64,000 bases of DNA from Duganella aceris (GTDB taxonomy: Bacteria; Pseudomonadota; Gammaproteobacteria; Burkholderiales; Burkholderiaceae_D). The notes below the pieces were generated by a model. The model did no database searches and was not told the DNA's origin. It saw only the letters and a program-made list of their open reading frames with translations. The translations under genes were made by a program, and so were the position numbers. Positions 9,548-18,404 of the stretch are shown here, piece by piece (position 1 is the stretch's first letter; each line of letters opens with the position of its first letter). The stretch lies in the NCBI RefSeq assembly GCF_011090165.1, contig NZ_JAADJT010000017.1:38041-102040 (forward strand). Reading direction: 5' to 3'.

Positions 9548-12500
9548 TTAGAAGTCGTAGCTCAGTTTCGCGACCACGCGGCGGCCGGTCTTGAACCATG
9601 CGCGGCCCATCATACCGATATTCTGCTGCATCAGCTGCTTGTAGGTCGAGTCGGTCAAGTTCTGCGCCTCCAGGCCGAGCTGAATCTTGTCGGTGAACTT
9701 GTAGAAGAACGACGCGTCCAGCTGGCCGTAATCGTCCGACCACGTCGGCAGCGCCCAGGCCACGTTGGTCTGGCCGTAGGTCGGGCTGGCCGGATTGCTG
9801 TCGGTGGCGTCGCTGCCCTTGGTGCCGTTGACGTTCACGCCCTGCAGCGATTTCGACCGCCAGTTATAGGCCAGGCGCGCCGAGACCGGGCCTTTGTCGT
9901 ACAACAGCGCCAGGTTATACGACTGGCGCGACAGGTTTTCCAGCGGCAGATTGCCGAAGGTGGTGCCGTTGGTGTCGCAGCCGTTCAGGTTCAGGTTCAG
10001 GTTGGCCGCGTTGTCGCCGCCGGTGCAGTATTGCGAATACACCGGCTTGTACAGTTTGCGCTCGCTGTCGACGAAGGTGAAGTTGGCTTGCACGCCCAGG
10101 CCGGAGAAGGCGCCCGGCAGTGTGTCGAAGTACTGCTGGAACGCCAGCTCCACGCCGCGCGCATGACCCCGGGCGCCGTTGATCGGACCGGTCACGGTGA
10201 AGTCGTGCAGCTTGCCCGAGGTGTCCGCCAACTGCTTGGTGTACACGTTCTTGACCACGATGTCCTTGAGCCGCTTGTTGAACAGCGCGGCGGTGAACGA
10301 ACCGGTCGGCGCGAAGTACCATTCCATCGTCAGGTCGACCTGCTTCGAGGTGGTCGGACGCAGGTTCGGATTGCCGTCGCCAGAGCCGGTCAGGCTGACG
10401 CTGTTGACGGTGGTGACGCCGGTGACCGGATTGGTCGAGGTGTCCGCCGTTTCCGACAGCGTGGTGTAGCCCTGCAGCTGCGTGAAGTCGGGACGCGAGA
10501 TCGCCGACGCCGCCGCGAAGCGGAACTGCAGCGTATCGGTGGCCTTCAGGCGCAGGTTCAGGCTAGGCAGCACGTTGTGATAGTTGTTCTCGTAATCCTT
10601 GGCCTCCGCGAACGGACGTATGATCGGAATCGCCACCCCGACCTGGTTGCCGCCGGTCGGCGCGGTCGAGCTGAACACCGTGTAGCCGCGCGCGGTCGAA
10701 TCGGTCTTCACATAGCGCAGGCCGAGATTGCCGTCGATCGGATATTTCAGGTTGTCCCAGCCGAAGCGCAACTGGCCGTAGACCGCCTTGGTCTTTTCCG
10801 ACTGGTCGTTGGTGCCGGCGAAGTTGTCGGCGCCGAAGGTGGCCTGCTGCCATGCCGGGCACGACGTGGCCGGATTGATCTCCTTGCACAGGATGTCGTG
10901 GTAGGTGTGCAGCTGGGCGTAGCTGCCGGGGAAGCCTTGCGCCAGCGAGACGTTCGGGAACACCACCGCCGGCACCGAGACGCCGCCGTTGAAGAAGTTG
11001 TTGAACGTATGCAGATTGGTGTTGCCGCCGAAGCGCGGATCGCCCAGCGACGCCACGTGCGGGATGTCCCAGCCGACCTGCCATGGCTGGGTGATCGCGG
11101 CCCAGTTGTAGCTCGGGTTGGAGTTCTCGGTCACCGCGTCGCGGTCGGTCAGGCGCACGCCGAAGCGGAAGTCGCGCAGCACCGGATGGTCGAAATCGTA
11201 CTTGGCGTCGGTGCGCCAGGCGGTCTCGGTGGCCTTGCTGCGGTCCAGGTGTTCCATGGTGAACGCCCAGTAGTAGTTCTTCGGATCGGCCAGGTAGGCG
11301 CGGTCGGCGTCGGTGAACAGGATGCGCGGCACGTTGCCGGTCAGGTCCAGCGTCTCCTTCGGCATGGTCACGCCGGTGGCGACGGTCGAGTCGACGCTGC
11401 GGGTGGTGGCCTTGATGTGCTGCAGATCGGTGCTGACGGTCCAGTTGTCATGACGCCAGCGCAGGTTCCACGACAGGTCGGCGGTGTCGGATTTGCGGAA
11501 CGAGGTGCGGGTGTCGTCGCCGAAGTTGATGCCGCCGTCGGCTGGATCGGTCAGGGTGCCGGTCAGCAGCGCGCCCTTGGAATTGAAGGTGGCGTCCGGC
11601 GACACCTTGATGTTGTACGGGCTCGATTGGGCGAAGATCGCCTGCTCGTCCCACTGCATCTCGTACTTCGACTTGAAGTAGGTCAGGGAGCTGGACCAGT
11701 CGTCCTTCTTCCACTGCAGCGCGCCGTACGCGCCTTCGCGCTTGCGGTTGAATTCCAGCGTGCGCCACTGCGCGCCCTTCGGCACGTAGACCGTCTTGCC
11801 GGAAGCATCCTTGAGCGGATAGTAAGGCTCGACCTGGAAGGCGTCGGTGCGGGTGCCGCTTTCCGAGTAGGCCAGATCCAGCAAGGCGCCGATTTCACCG
11901 ACCGGGGTGGCCCAGCGGTTCGAGATCAGGCCGGAGGCCGACGGCGAGGTCTTGCCGCGCTTGAGTTCCGACCAGGTGGTGTCGGCCGAGATGGAAGACT
12001 TGAAGCCCTTGTAATCGAACGGCATCGCGGTGCGCAGGTTCACCAGGCCGCCGACGGCGCCCTCGACCTGTTCCGCCGACGGGTTCTTGTAGATGTCGAC
12101 GCCGGCCACCAGCTCCGGCGGCACGTCCTCGAAGTTCAGCGAGCGGCCGCCGTTGGCCGAGAACGAATCGCGGCCGTTGAGCTCCGAGCGCACATAGCTC
12201 AGGCCACGGATCGAGACGCTCGAGCCTTCGACCGAGAAGTGTTCCGGATCGCCCTTGGCCATGGTGCGGTCGATGGTCACGCCGACGACGCGCTGCAACA
12301 CCTCGGTCACCGACCGGTCGGGCAGCTTGCCCATGTCTTCGGCGACGATGGAGTCGACGATTTCATCCGAGTTCTGTTTGATCTTTTGCGCCGACTGCAG
12401 CGCCGCGCGCTGGCCGGTCACCACCACCGCCACCGGTTCCGGCAGCGCGTCCGGCTTGGCCGGCGCCTTTTCCGTTTGCGCCATCGCCGCGCCGCCCGCC

Positions 12501-12556
12501 ATCATCGCCATCTGGGCCAGGCCCAAGGCGATCGCTGTTTTCCTGAATTGTTTCAT
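9548..12556 (-). CDS. TonB-dependent outer-membrane receptor for (xylo)glucan oligosaccharides
   Basis: A 1002-residue protein with a signal peptide (MKQFRKTAIALGLAQMAMMA to MAQ). A short linker with EPVAVVVTGQRAAL is a possible TonB box, followed by a plug domain (VAEDMGKLPDRSVTEVLQRV, SIRGLSYVRSELNGRD; about residues 60-190). A long 22-strand barrel ends in the terminal aromatic signature KLSYDF. The size and the LPDRS/RGL motifs fit the proteobacterial carbohydrate TBDT class, which works without a SusD partner; none is present. First gene of a six-gene minus-strand operon, preceded by a 240-bp leader and the shared XylR-type operator. The substrate is inferred from the neighbouring enzymes. 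Confidence 0.93.
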   Translation of the reverse strand: MKQFRKTAIALGLAQMAMMAGGAAMAQTEKAPAKPDALPEPVAVVVTGQRAALQSAQKIKQNSDEIVDSIVAEDMGKLPDRSVTEVLQRVVGVTIDRTMAKGDPEHFSVEGSSVSIRGLSYVRSELNGRDSFSANGGRSLNFEDVPPELVAGVDIYKNPSAEQVEGAVGGLVNLRTAMPFDYKGFKSSISADTTWSELKRGKTSPSASGLISNRWATPVGEIGALLDLAYSESGTRTDAFQVEPYYPLKDASGKTVYVPKGAQWRTLEFNRKREGAYGALQWKKDDWSSSLTYFKSKYEMQWDEQAIFAQSSPYNIKVSPDATFNSKGALLTGTLTDPADGGINFGDDTRTSFRKSDTADLSWNLRWRHDNWTVSTDLQHIKATTRSVDSTVATGVTMPKETLDLTGNVPRILFTDADRAYLADPKNYYWAFTMEHLDRSKATETAWRTDAKYDFDHPVLRDFRFGVRLTDRDAVTENSNPSYNWAAITQPWQVGWDIPHVASLGDPRFGGNTNLHTFNNFFNGGVSVPAVVFPNVSLAQGFPGSYAQLHTYHDILCKEINPATSCPAWQQATFGADNFAGTNDQSEKTKAVYGQLRFGWDNLKYPIDGNLGLRYVKTDSTARGYTVFSSTAPTGGNQVGVAIPIIRPFAEAKDYENNYHNVLPSLNLRLKATDTLQFRFAAASAISRPDFTQLQGYTTLSETADTSTNPVTGVTTVNSVSLTGSGDGNPNLRPTTSKQVDLTMEWYFAPTGSFTAALFNKRLKDIVVKNVYTKQLADTSGKLHDFTVTGPINGARGHARGVELAFQQYFDTLPGAFSGLGVQANFTFVDSERKLYKPVYSQYCTGGDNAANLNLNLNGCDTNGTTFGNLPLENLSRQSYNLALLYDKGPVSARLAYNWRSKSLQGVNVNGTKGSDATDSNPASPTYGQTNVAWALPTWSDDYGQLDASFFYKFTDKIQLGLEAQNLTDSTYKQLMQQNIGMMGRAWFKTGRRVVAKLSYDF

Positions 12557-12795
12557 CTGTGCTCTCCAAAGTTATACGATTTTTTCATAGCTCTTTGGCT
12601 ATTTGTTATTGGTGCTGTTGCTGTCTGTGGGCTTGAAAAAGGAAGTGCGGGGCGAACTAGCCCGCAGGCGCTGGCCGGCGCGGGAATATGGTCTGCATGT
12701 GAGTGTCTCGCTCTGTAGTTTTTATCGTGCCTGCGTCCCGGCGGGGTGCCGGTGCGGACGATGTTATGAGACCATTTTGCAAGTTAGCCTTGCGA

Positions 12796-12819
12796 GCCGC
12801 AATTGCGAAATTCACCAAT
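12796..12819 (-). promoter_or_regulatory. XylR-type operator upstream of the TonB receptor operon (site T)
   Basis: On the plus strand it reads GCCGCAATT, GC, GAAAT, TCACCAAT. The same element, differing only at three positions, occurs at 20563-20586 and 25471-25494, each time in the same orientation upstream of a minus-strand catabolic operon. On the coding strand a TTTCGC-like -35 lies inside the motif and a TAACTT -10 candidate follows 18 bases later. The 324-bp gap 12557-12880 otherwise holds the xylH-proximal hairpin and a long leader; no further gene is visible there. Confidence 0.75.
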
Positions 12820-12838
12820 TGGGAGAACGATAATCAGC

Positions 12839-12868
12839 AAGCGGGGCACGGCGTTGCGGGCCCCGCTT
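12839..12868 (-). terminator. GC-rich hairpin after xylH
   Basis: Arms AAGCGGGGC (12839-12847) and GCCCCGCTT (12860-12868) form a nine-bp stem 12 bases downstream of the xylH stop. It lacks a clear U-tract on the minus strand, so termination may be weak or factor-dependent. It separates the transport operon from the receptor promoter. Confidence 0.45.
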
Positions 12869-12880
12869 AAAAAACAACGG

Positions 12881-14017
12881 TCAGCGTCTGCCGGAGCGCG
12901 TCGCCACGTCGACCCACACCGCCAAAGTCAGGATGCAGCCCTTGACGATCATCTGCCAATACGTGTCCACGTCCAGCATCGACATGCCGTTGTCCAGGCT
13001 CGCCATCACCAGCGCGCCGATCAAGGCGCCGTAGACGGTGCCGGAGCCGCCGCGCATCGAGGTGCCGCCGATGAAGCAGGCCGCGATCGCATCCAGCTCG
13101 CCCGATGTGCCGGCCGACGGCGAACCGGCCGCCAGCCGCGCCGTATTGATCAGGCCAGCCAGCGCGCACATCACGCCCATGATCCCGAAGATCCACAGCT
13201 TCACCGCCTGCACGTTGACGCCGGACAGCCGGGTCGCCTCCATATTGCTGCCTACCGCGTAGACGCGGCGGCCGAACACGGTCTGCGTGGCGACGTAGCT
13301 GAACACGCCCAGCAACGCCAGCAACAGCAGCACCGGCAGCGGGATGCCCTCGTAGCTGTTCAGCGTGCGCACGAACGCGAACAGCACCGCGCCGATGGCG
13401 GCCAGGCGCACGCCGTCGCGCCACGGCGCGGGCACCGGCAGGCCGTGGCGGCCCAGGTTGACGCGCTGGCGCCAGGTCAGCACGGCGGCCAGCGCGAACA
13501 GGCCGAAGCCCAGCGCCACGCCCAGCTGCGGCGACAGATAGCCCTGGCCCAGCTGCACCATGCCTTCGGACACCGGCGCCACCGTCACGCCGCCGGTCAC
13601 GCCCAGCACGATGCCGCGATACGCCAGCATCCCGCCCAGGCCGACGATGAACGAGGGGATGCCCTTGTACGCGGTCAGGTAGCCGTTGAACAGCCCGAGC
13701 GCCAGGCCGCAGGCCAGCACCACCGCCACCGTGGCCGGCAGCGGCAGGTGGTGCGTCACGTCCAGCACCGCCGCGATCCCGCCGAGTAAACCGAGCAGCG
13801 AGCCGACCGATAGGTCGATCTCGCCGGCGATGATGACGAAGGCCATGCCGCAGGCGACCACGCCGGTCACCGCCATCTGCCGCATCAGGTTGGACAGGTT
13901 GCGCGGCGAGATGAAGCCGCCCTCGGTCTTCAGGCTGAAGAAGGTCCAGATGATGGCGATGGCGATCAGCAGCGCGAGGATTTTGTATTGCGTGAACAGC
14001 TGTTTGAATTTATTCAT
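12881..14017 (-). CDS. xylH: Xylose ABC transporter permease XylH
   Basis: A 378-residue, very hydrophobic protein with about ten membrane segments, a short cytosolic N-terminus (MNKFKQLFTQYKIL) and the BPD_transp_2 marks AGEIDLSVGS (near residue 65) and AACFIGGTSMRGGSGTVYG (near 290). Length and motifs match the XylH/RbsC branch of sugar permeases. It overlaps xylG by eight bases and closes the operon xylXB-xylD-xylF-xylG-xylH. With XylG and XylF it should import D-xylose, or a similar pentose released by the glycosidases, from periplasm to cytoplasm. Confidence 0.92.
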   Translation of the reverse strand: MNKFKQLFTQYKILALLIAIAIIWTFFSLKTEGGFISPRNLSNLMRQMAVTGVVACGMAFVIIAGEIDLSVGSLLGLLGGIAAVLDVTHHLPLPATVAVVLACGLALGLFNGYLTAYKGIPSFIVGLGGMLAYRGIVLGVTGGVTVAPVSEGMVQLGQGYLSPQLGVALGFGLFALAAVLTWRQRVNLGRHGLPVPAPWRDGVRLAAIGAVLFAFVRTLNSYEGIPLPVLLLLALLGVFSYVATQTVFGRRVYAVGSNMEATRLSGVNVQAVKLWIFGIMGVMCALAGLINTARLAAGSPSAGTSGELDAIAACFIGGTSMRGGSGTVYGALIGALVMASLDNGMSMLDVDTYWQMIVKGCILTLAVWVDVATRSGRR

Positions 14018-15539
14018 GGGTATGGTCGAGCGCCGCCGCCAGCAGCGTTTCCTGAGTCAGATCCTGATTGATGAAATTCCCGCGCAGGCGGCCCTCGCCC
14101 ATCACCAGCACGCGGTCGGACACGCCCAGCACCTCGGCCAGTTCCGACGACACCATGATGATGGACATGCCCTGGCTGGCCAGTTCGAGCATCAGCTTGT
14201 AGATCTCGAACTTGGCGCCGACGTCGACGCCGCGCGTCGGCTCGTCGAGGATCAGCACCTTGGGCCTGGTCAGCAGCATTTTCGACAGCACCGCCTTCTG
14301 CTGGTTGCCTCCGGAGAGCGCGGTGATCGGCAGGAAGGGACTGGCCGTCTTCAGGCCGAGCCGCGCGATCTCCTCGGCCACGGTCTTCAGCTCCGCCTCG
14401 CGGTCGATGCGGCTGAAGCGGGCGTAGCGGCCCAGCACCGACAGCGTGATGTTCTGGCCCACATCGAGGTCGCGCACGATGCCGTGCTGCTTGCGGTCCT
14501 CCGGCACCAGCGCCAGGCCGGCGCGGATCGACTTCAGCGGCGTGGCGGTGTCGATGCGGGCGCCGTTCAGCAGCACCTCGCATTCGGACGCGCCCTGGTA
14601 GGCGCCGAAGATGGCCGACACCAGCTCGGTGCGGCCGGCGCCGACCAGCCCGGCGATGCCGAGGATCTCGCCCCGGCGCAGCGTGAAGGAGACCTTGTCG
14701 ACCTTTTTGCGCTCCGGCTTGTCGATGTCGTAGCAGGTCACGTTGCGCGCCTCGAACACGATATCGCCTTGCGTGCGCTCCAGCTTCGGATACAGCTGGT
14801 TCATTTCGCGGCCGACCATCTGCGAGATGATCCGGCGCACGTCCATGTCCTGCATCGGCGTGGTGGCGATATGCTTGCCGTCGCGGATGACGACGATGGT
14901 GTCGCAGATCGCCTCCACCTCATCGAGCTTGTGCGAGATGTAGACGCAGGCCACGCCCTTGGCCTTCAGGCCGCGGATGATCTCCAGCAGCACCTGGATC
15001 TCGGACGCCGTCAGCGACGACGACGGCTCGTCGAGGATCAGCAGGCGCGCGTTCTTGTTCAGCGCCTTGGCGATTTCGATCAGCTGCTGATGGCCGCCGC
15101 CGTAGTTCGACACCGGCAGCACCACGTTGACGTCGTTGAGCTTCAATTCCTTCAGCAGCGCCTCGGCGCGCTGGTTCATGGCCGGGTAATCCATGCGGCC
15201 GCCCGGCAGCGTGATCTCGTTGCCGAGGAAGAGATTCTCGGTCACCGACAGCTCCGGCACCAGCATCAGCTCCTGGTGGATGATGACGATGCCGGCCGCC
15301 TCGCTGTCGCGGATCGACTGCGCCTTCAGCGGCCGGCCGTCGAGCAGGATCTCGCCGTCCCAGGTGCCGTGCGGGTAGACGGCGGACAGCACCTTCATCA
15401 GGGTCGACTTGCCGGCGCCGTTCTCGCCGCACAAGCCGATGCACTCGCCCGGCCTGACCTGCAGGTCGATCCCGTCGAGCGCCGGGACACCGTCGAATTT
15501 TTTGACGATGCCCTTCATTTCTAGCAAATAGCCGGACAT
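14010..15539 (-). CDS. xylG: Xylose ABC transporter ATPase XylG
   Basis: Start set at MSGYLLEMKGIVKKF, giving 509 residues, close to E. coli XylG. It has two ABC domains: the first with Walker A GENGAGKST (near residue 38), an SSSLTASE signature region and DEP; the second with the degenerate loop GLVGAGRTEL (near 290), a good signature LSGGNQQK and LILDEPTRGVDVGA. One canonical and one altered P-loop is the rule in this family. It energises uptake through XylH. The reading frame extends 36 codons further upstream, but that stretch crosses the intercistronic hairpin and looks non-coding. Confidence 0.92.
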   Translation of the reverse strand: MSGYLLEMKGIVKKFDGVPALDGIDLQVRPGECIGLCGENGAGKSTLMKVLSAVYPHGTWDGEILLDGRPLKAQSIRDSEAAGIVIIHQELMLVPELSVTENLFLGNEITLPGGRMDYPAMNQRAEALLKELKLNDVNVVLPVSNYGGGHQQLIEIAKALNKNARLLILDEPSSSLTASEIQVLLEIIRGLKAKGVACVYISHKLDEVEAICDTIVVIRDGKHIATTPMQDMDVRRIISQMVGREMNQLYPKLERTQGDIVFEARNVTCYDIDKPERKKVDKVSFTLRRGEILGIAGLVGAGRTELVSAIFGAYQGASECEVLLNGARIDTATPLKSIRAGLALVPEDRKQHGIVRDLDVGQNITLSVLGRYARFSRIDREAELKTVAEEIARLGLKTASPFLPITALSGGNQQKAVLSKMLLTRPKVLILDEPTRGVDVGAKFEIYKLMLELASQGMSIIMVSSELAEVLGVSDRVLVMGEGRLRGNFINQDLTQETLLAAALDHTHE

Positions 15540-15564
15540 TTTGATTCTCGCAGAATGGGGAAAA

Positions 15565-15585
15565 CGGGGCCGCGCGCGGGCCCCG
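15565..15585 (-). other. Intercistronic hairpin between xylF and xylG
   Basis: Seven-bp GC arms (15565-15571 and 15579-15585) around a GCGCGCG loop, directly after the xylF stop. Such hairpins often protect the message of the binding protein, which is needed in excess over its ABC partners. No U-tract is present, so read-through into xylG is expected. The function is inferred. Confidence 0.5.
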
Positions 15586-15594
15586 TGGGAGTGC

Positions 15595-16599
15595 TTACTT
15601 GCCCGCGAGTTGGGCCTTGGTGTAGAAACCGTCGGTGACCACGACATCGATGTTCGCCTTGGTCAGCGCGATCGGCTTCAGGAACAGCGAATCGACTTCC
15701 TTGAAGCCGTTGTTGTACTTGGCGTTGAAGCCCGGCTTCTCATTGCGCACCAGCTGGATCGACAGCTTGGCCGCCTCGGTGGCGATCAGCTTCAACGGCT
15801 TGTAGACGGTCAGCGTCTGCGTCCCCGCGATCACGCGCTTGACCGCCGCCAGATCCGAATCCTGCCCCGACACCGCCACCTTGCCATCCAGCTTCTGCGA
15901 CGCCAGCGCCTGGATCGCACCGCCGGCGGTGGCGTCGTTGGACGCCACCACGGCATCGATCTTGTTGCCGTTGGCGGTCAGCGCATTCTCGACGATGGAC
16001 ATCGCCTCGGACGGACTCCAGTCCTTGACCCACTGCTTGCCCACCACCTTGATGTCGCCCTTGTCGATCAACGGCTGCAACACCTTCAGCTGACCATCGC
16101 GCAGCATCTTGGCGTTGCTGTCGGTCGGCGCGCCGCCCAGCAGATAGAAATTACCCTTCGGCTTGGCCGCCAGCACGCCTTGCGCCTGCAACTGCCCGAC
16201 CATATTGTTATCGAAGGAGATGTAGGCATCGATATCCGCGTTGAGGATCAAGCGGTCGTAGGACACCACCTTGATCTTGGCCTTCTTCGCCTCGCGCACC
16301 GCGTTGGTCAGCACCGTCGCGTTGTACGGCACGATGACCAGCACGTCCACGCCACGCGAGATCAGGTTCTCGATCTGCGCGATCTGGCGCTGCTCGCTGG
16401 CGTCGGCCGACTGCACGAACACCTTGGCGCCCTGCTGCTCCGCCGCCGCGACGAAATAATCGCGATCGCGCACCCAGCGCTCAAGGCGCAGGTCGTCGAT
16501 GGAAAAGCCGATCTTCGGGTTCTTCGCATCCGCCATGGCGTTGCCGCCGGCGCACGCGAACAGGACGGCGATGGCCGCCGCGCTCAGTAATTTCTTCAT
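15595..16599 (-). CDS. xylF: Periplasmic xylose-binding protein XylF
   Basis: Start chosen at MKKLLSAAAIAVLF because GGAGA sits eight bases before it; 334 residues. A signal peptide ends at GNAMADA. The mature protein begins KNPKIGFSIDDLRLERWVRDRDYF, almost a fingerprint of XylF, followed by QIENLISRGVDVLVIVPYN and the second lobe with AVVASNDATAGGAIQAL. Peripla_BP_4 fold, two Rossmann-like lobes closing on the sugar. It lies between the dehydratase gene and xylG in one operon. The xylose preference rests on similarity to E. coli XylF. Confidence 0.92.
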   Translation of the reverse strand: MKKLLSAAAIAVLFACAGGNAMADAKNPKIGFSIDDLRLERWVRDRDYFVAAAEQQGAKVFVQSADASEQRQIAQIENLISRGVDVLVIVPYNATVLTNAVREAKKAKIKVVSYDRLILNADIDAYISFDNNMVGQLQAQGVLAAKPKGNFYLLGGAPTDSNAKMLRDGQLKVLQPLIDKGDIKVVGKQWVKDWSPSEAMSIVENALTANGNKIDAVVASNDATAGGAIQALASQKLDGKVAVSGQDSDLAAVKRVIAGTQTLTVYKPLKLIATEAAKLSIQLVRNEKPGFNAKYNNGFKEVDSLFLKPIALTKANIDVVVTDGFYTKAQLAGK

Positions 16600-16637
16600 T
16601 GTTTCAGTCTCCAAATTTGTCGTGGTCTACAGCCCAA

Positions 16638-18404
16638 CTAGTGATTATGGCGAGCCTGGTTCTCCGCCACTCCCCGATATGGTACAGCCAGTTCCATGCA
16701 AGCGCCGGTTTCCATTTGCCCAACCGTGCTGCGATAGATTTCCTGCCACGGCGTCTGGCTCGCGGGCACCGGCGGGATGCCGTCCTTTTGCCGCGCCGCC
16801 CACTCGTCCGCATCGACCAGCACATCGCAGCGGCCCGCGTTCAGATCGACGCGGATCCGGTCGCCGGTGCGCAGCCACGCCAGGCCGCCGCCGACCGCAC
16901 TTTCCGGCGATGCGTTCAATATCGACGGGCTGTCCGAGGTGCCGGACTGGCGGCCGTCGCCTAGCGTCGGCAGCGCGTTGATGCCGCGTTTGACCAGCGC
17001 GTCGGGCGGCTGCATGTTGACCACCTCCGCCGAACCGGGCCAGCCCACCGGGCCGGCGCCGCGTATCACCAGCATGCAGTCCTCGTCGATGTTCAGCGAC
17101 GGATCGTTGATGCGGGCATGGTAGTCGCCGGAGCCGTCGAACACGATGGCGCGCGACTCGAAGATGTTCTCCGCGCCCGGCGTGCTCAGATAGCGGGCGC
17201 GGAAGGCGTCCGAGATCACACTGGTCTTCATGATGGCGAAGTCGAACAGATTGCCCTTCAGGACGAAGAAGCCGGCGTCCTGCTTCAGCGGTGCGGCGAA
17301 CGGATAGATCACCTCGCGGTCGTTGGTCTCGTGGCCGGCCAGGTTGTCGCGCATGCTGCGGCCGGTGACGGTGGCGCGGTCCGAGCGCAGCATGCCCTGC
17401 TGCTCCAGCTCCCACATAATGGCCGGCACGCCGCCGGCGCGGTGGAAGCGCTCGCCGAGGAATTTTCCGGCTGGCTGCATGTTCAGCAGCAGCGGCACCT
17501 TGTGGCCGTATTCCATCCAGTCGCTGGAATGCAGCTCGACGCCGGCGTGGCGCGCCATCGCCATGATGTGCGGCTGCGCGTTGGTGGAGCCGCCGATGGC
17601 GGCGTTGACCACGATCGCATCGAGGAAAGCCTCGCGCGACAGGATGGCCGACGGCTTCAGGTCCAGCCGCGCCATCTCGACGATGCGGCGGCCGGTTTCA
17701 TACGCCATCTGGCCGCGTTCGCGGTACGGCGCCGGGATGGCCGAACAGCCGGTCAGCGACATGCCCAGCGCCTCGGCCAGCGCGTTCATGGTGGACGCGG
17801 TGCCCATGGTGTTGCAGTGGCCCGCCGACGGCGCCGAGGCGGCGGCGATTTGCAGGAATTTGTCGTTGTCGATCTGGCCGGCGGCCAGCTGCCGGCGGCC
17901 TTTCCAGATCGCCGCGCCGGAGCCGGCCAGTTCGCCCTCGAACCAGCCGTCGAGCATCGGCCCGCCGGACAGTACGATGGCGGGAATATCGACCGTCGAC
18001 GCGGCCATGATCTGCGCCGGCGTGGTCTTGTCGCAGCCGGTGGTCAGCACCACGGCGTCGATCGGATAGCCGTGCAGGATCTCGACCAGGCCCATATACG
18101 CCAGGTTGCGGTCGATGGCGGCGGTCGGGCGGCGGCAGTTCTCGAAGATCGGATGCAGCGGGAATTCCATCGCGATGCCGCCGGCGTCGCGGATGCCGTC
18201 GCGCACGCGCTTGGCCAGCTCCAGATGGATGCGGTTGCACGGGCTGATGTCGCTGCCCGATTGCGCGATGCCGATGATGGGGCGGCCGGAACGCAGTTCG
18301 TCCGGGGTGATACCGTAGTTCATGAAGCGCTCGAGATACAGCGCGGTCATGTCGATGTGGTCCGGATTGTCGAACCAGTCCTGCGAGCGGAAACGTCGGG
18401 TCAT
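16638..18404 (-). CDS. xylD: D-xylonate dehydratase (IlvD/Edd family)
   Basis: 588 residues, typical for sugar-acid dehydratases. Cys56 (SPCNR), Cys124 (TTGCDKTTPA) and Cys197 (GHCNTMGTASTMN) are the three cluster ligands expected for the [2Fe-2S] centre of Caulobacter XylD. It converts D-xylonate to 2-keto-3-deoxy-D-xylonate, the third step of the Weimberg route; L-arabinonate is a possible alternative substrate for this family. Its ATGA start overlaps the stop of the XylX-XylB fusion gene, so the two are translationally coupled. The next gene is xylF, 38 bp downstream. Confidence 0.9.
   Translation of the reverse strand: MTRRFRSQDWFDNPDHIDMTALYLERFMNYGITPDELRSGRPIIGIAQSGSDISPCNRIHLELAKRVRDGIRDAGGIAMEFPLHPIFENCRRPTAAIDRNLAYMGLVEILHGYPIDAVVLTTGCDKTTPAQIMAASTVDIPAIVLSGGPMLDGWFEGELAGSGAAIWKGRRQLAAGQIDNDKFLQIAAASAPSAGHCNTMGTASTMNALAEALGMSLTGCSAIPAPYRERGQMAYETGRRIVEMARLDLKPSAILSREAFLDAIVVNAAIGGSTNAQPHIMAMARHAGVELHSSDWMEYGHKVPLLLNMQPAGKFLGERFHRAGGVPAIMWELEQQGMLRSDRATVTGRSMRDNLAGHETNDREVIYPFAAPLKQDAGFFVLKGNLFDFAIMKTSVISDAFRARYLSTPGAENIFESRAIVFDGSGDYHARINDPSLNIDEDCMLVIRGAGPVGWPGSAEVVNMQPPDALVKRGINALPTLGDGRQSGTSDSPSILNASPESAVGGGLAWLRTGDRIRVDLNAGRCDVLVDADEWAARQKDGIPPVPASQTPWQEIYRSTVGQMETGACMELAVPYRGVAENQARHNH

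Noticed and set aside
5654..12718. 2354-codon plus-strand open frame
   Set aside because: It is antisense to GH31, GH35 and the TonB receptor, all clearly real; long antisense frames are expected at this GC. Its product is Arg/His/Leu-rich without any domain.
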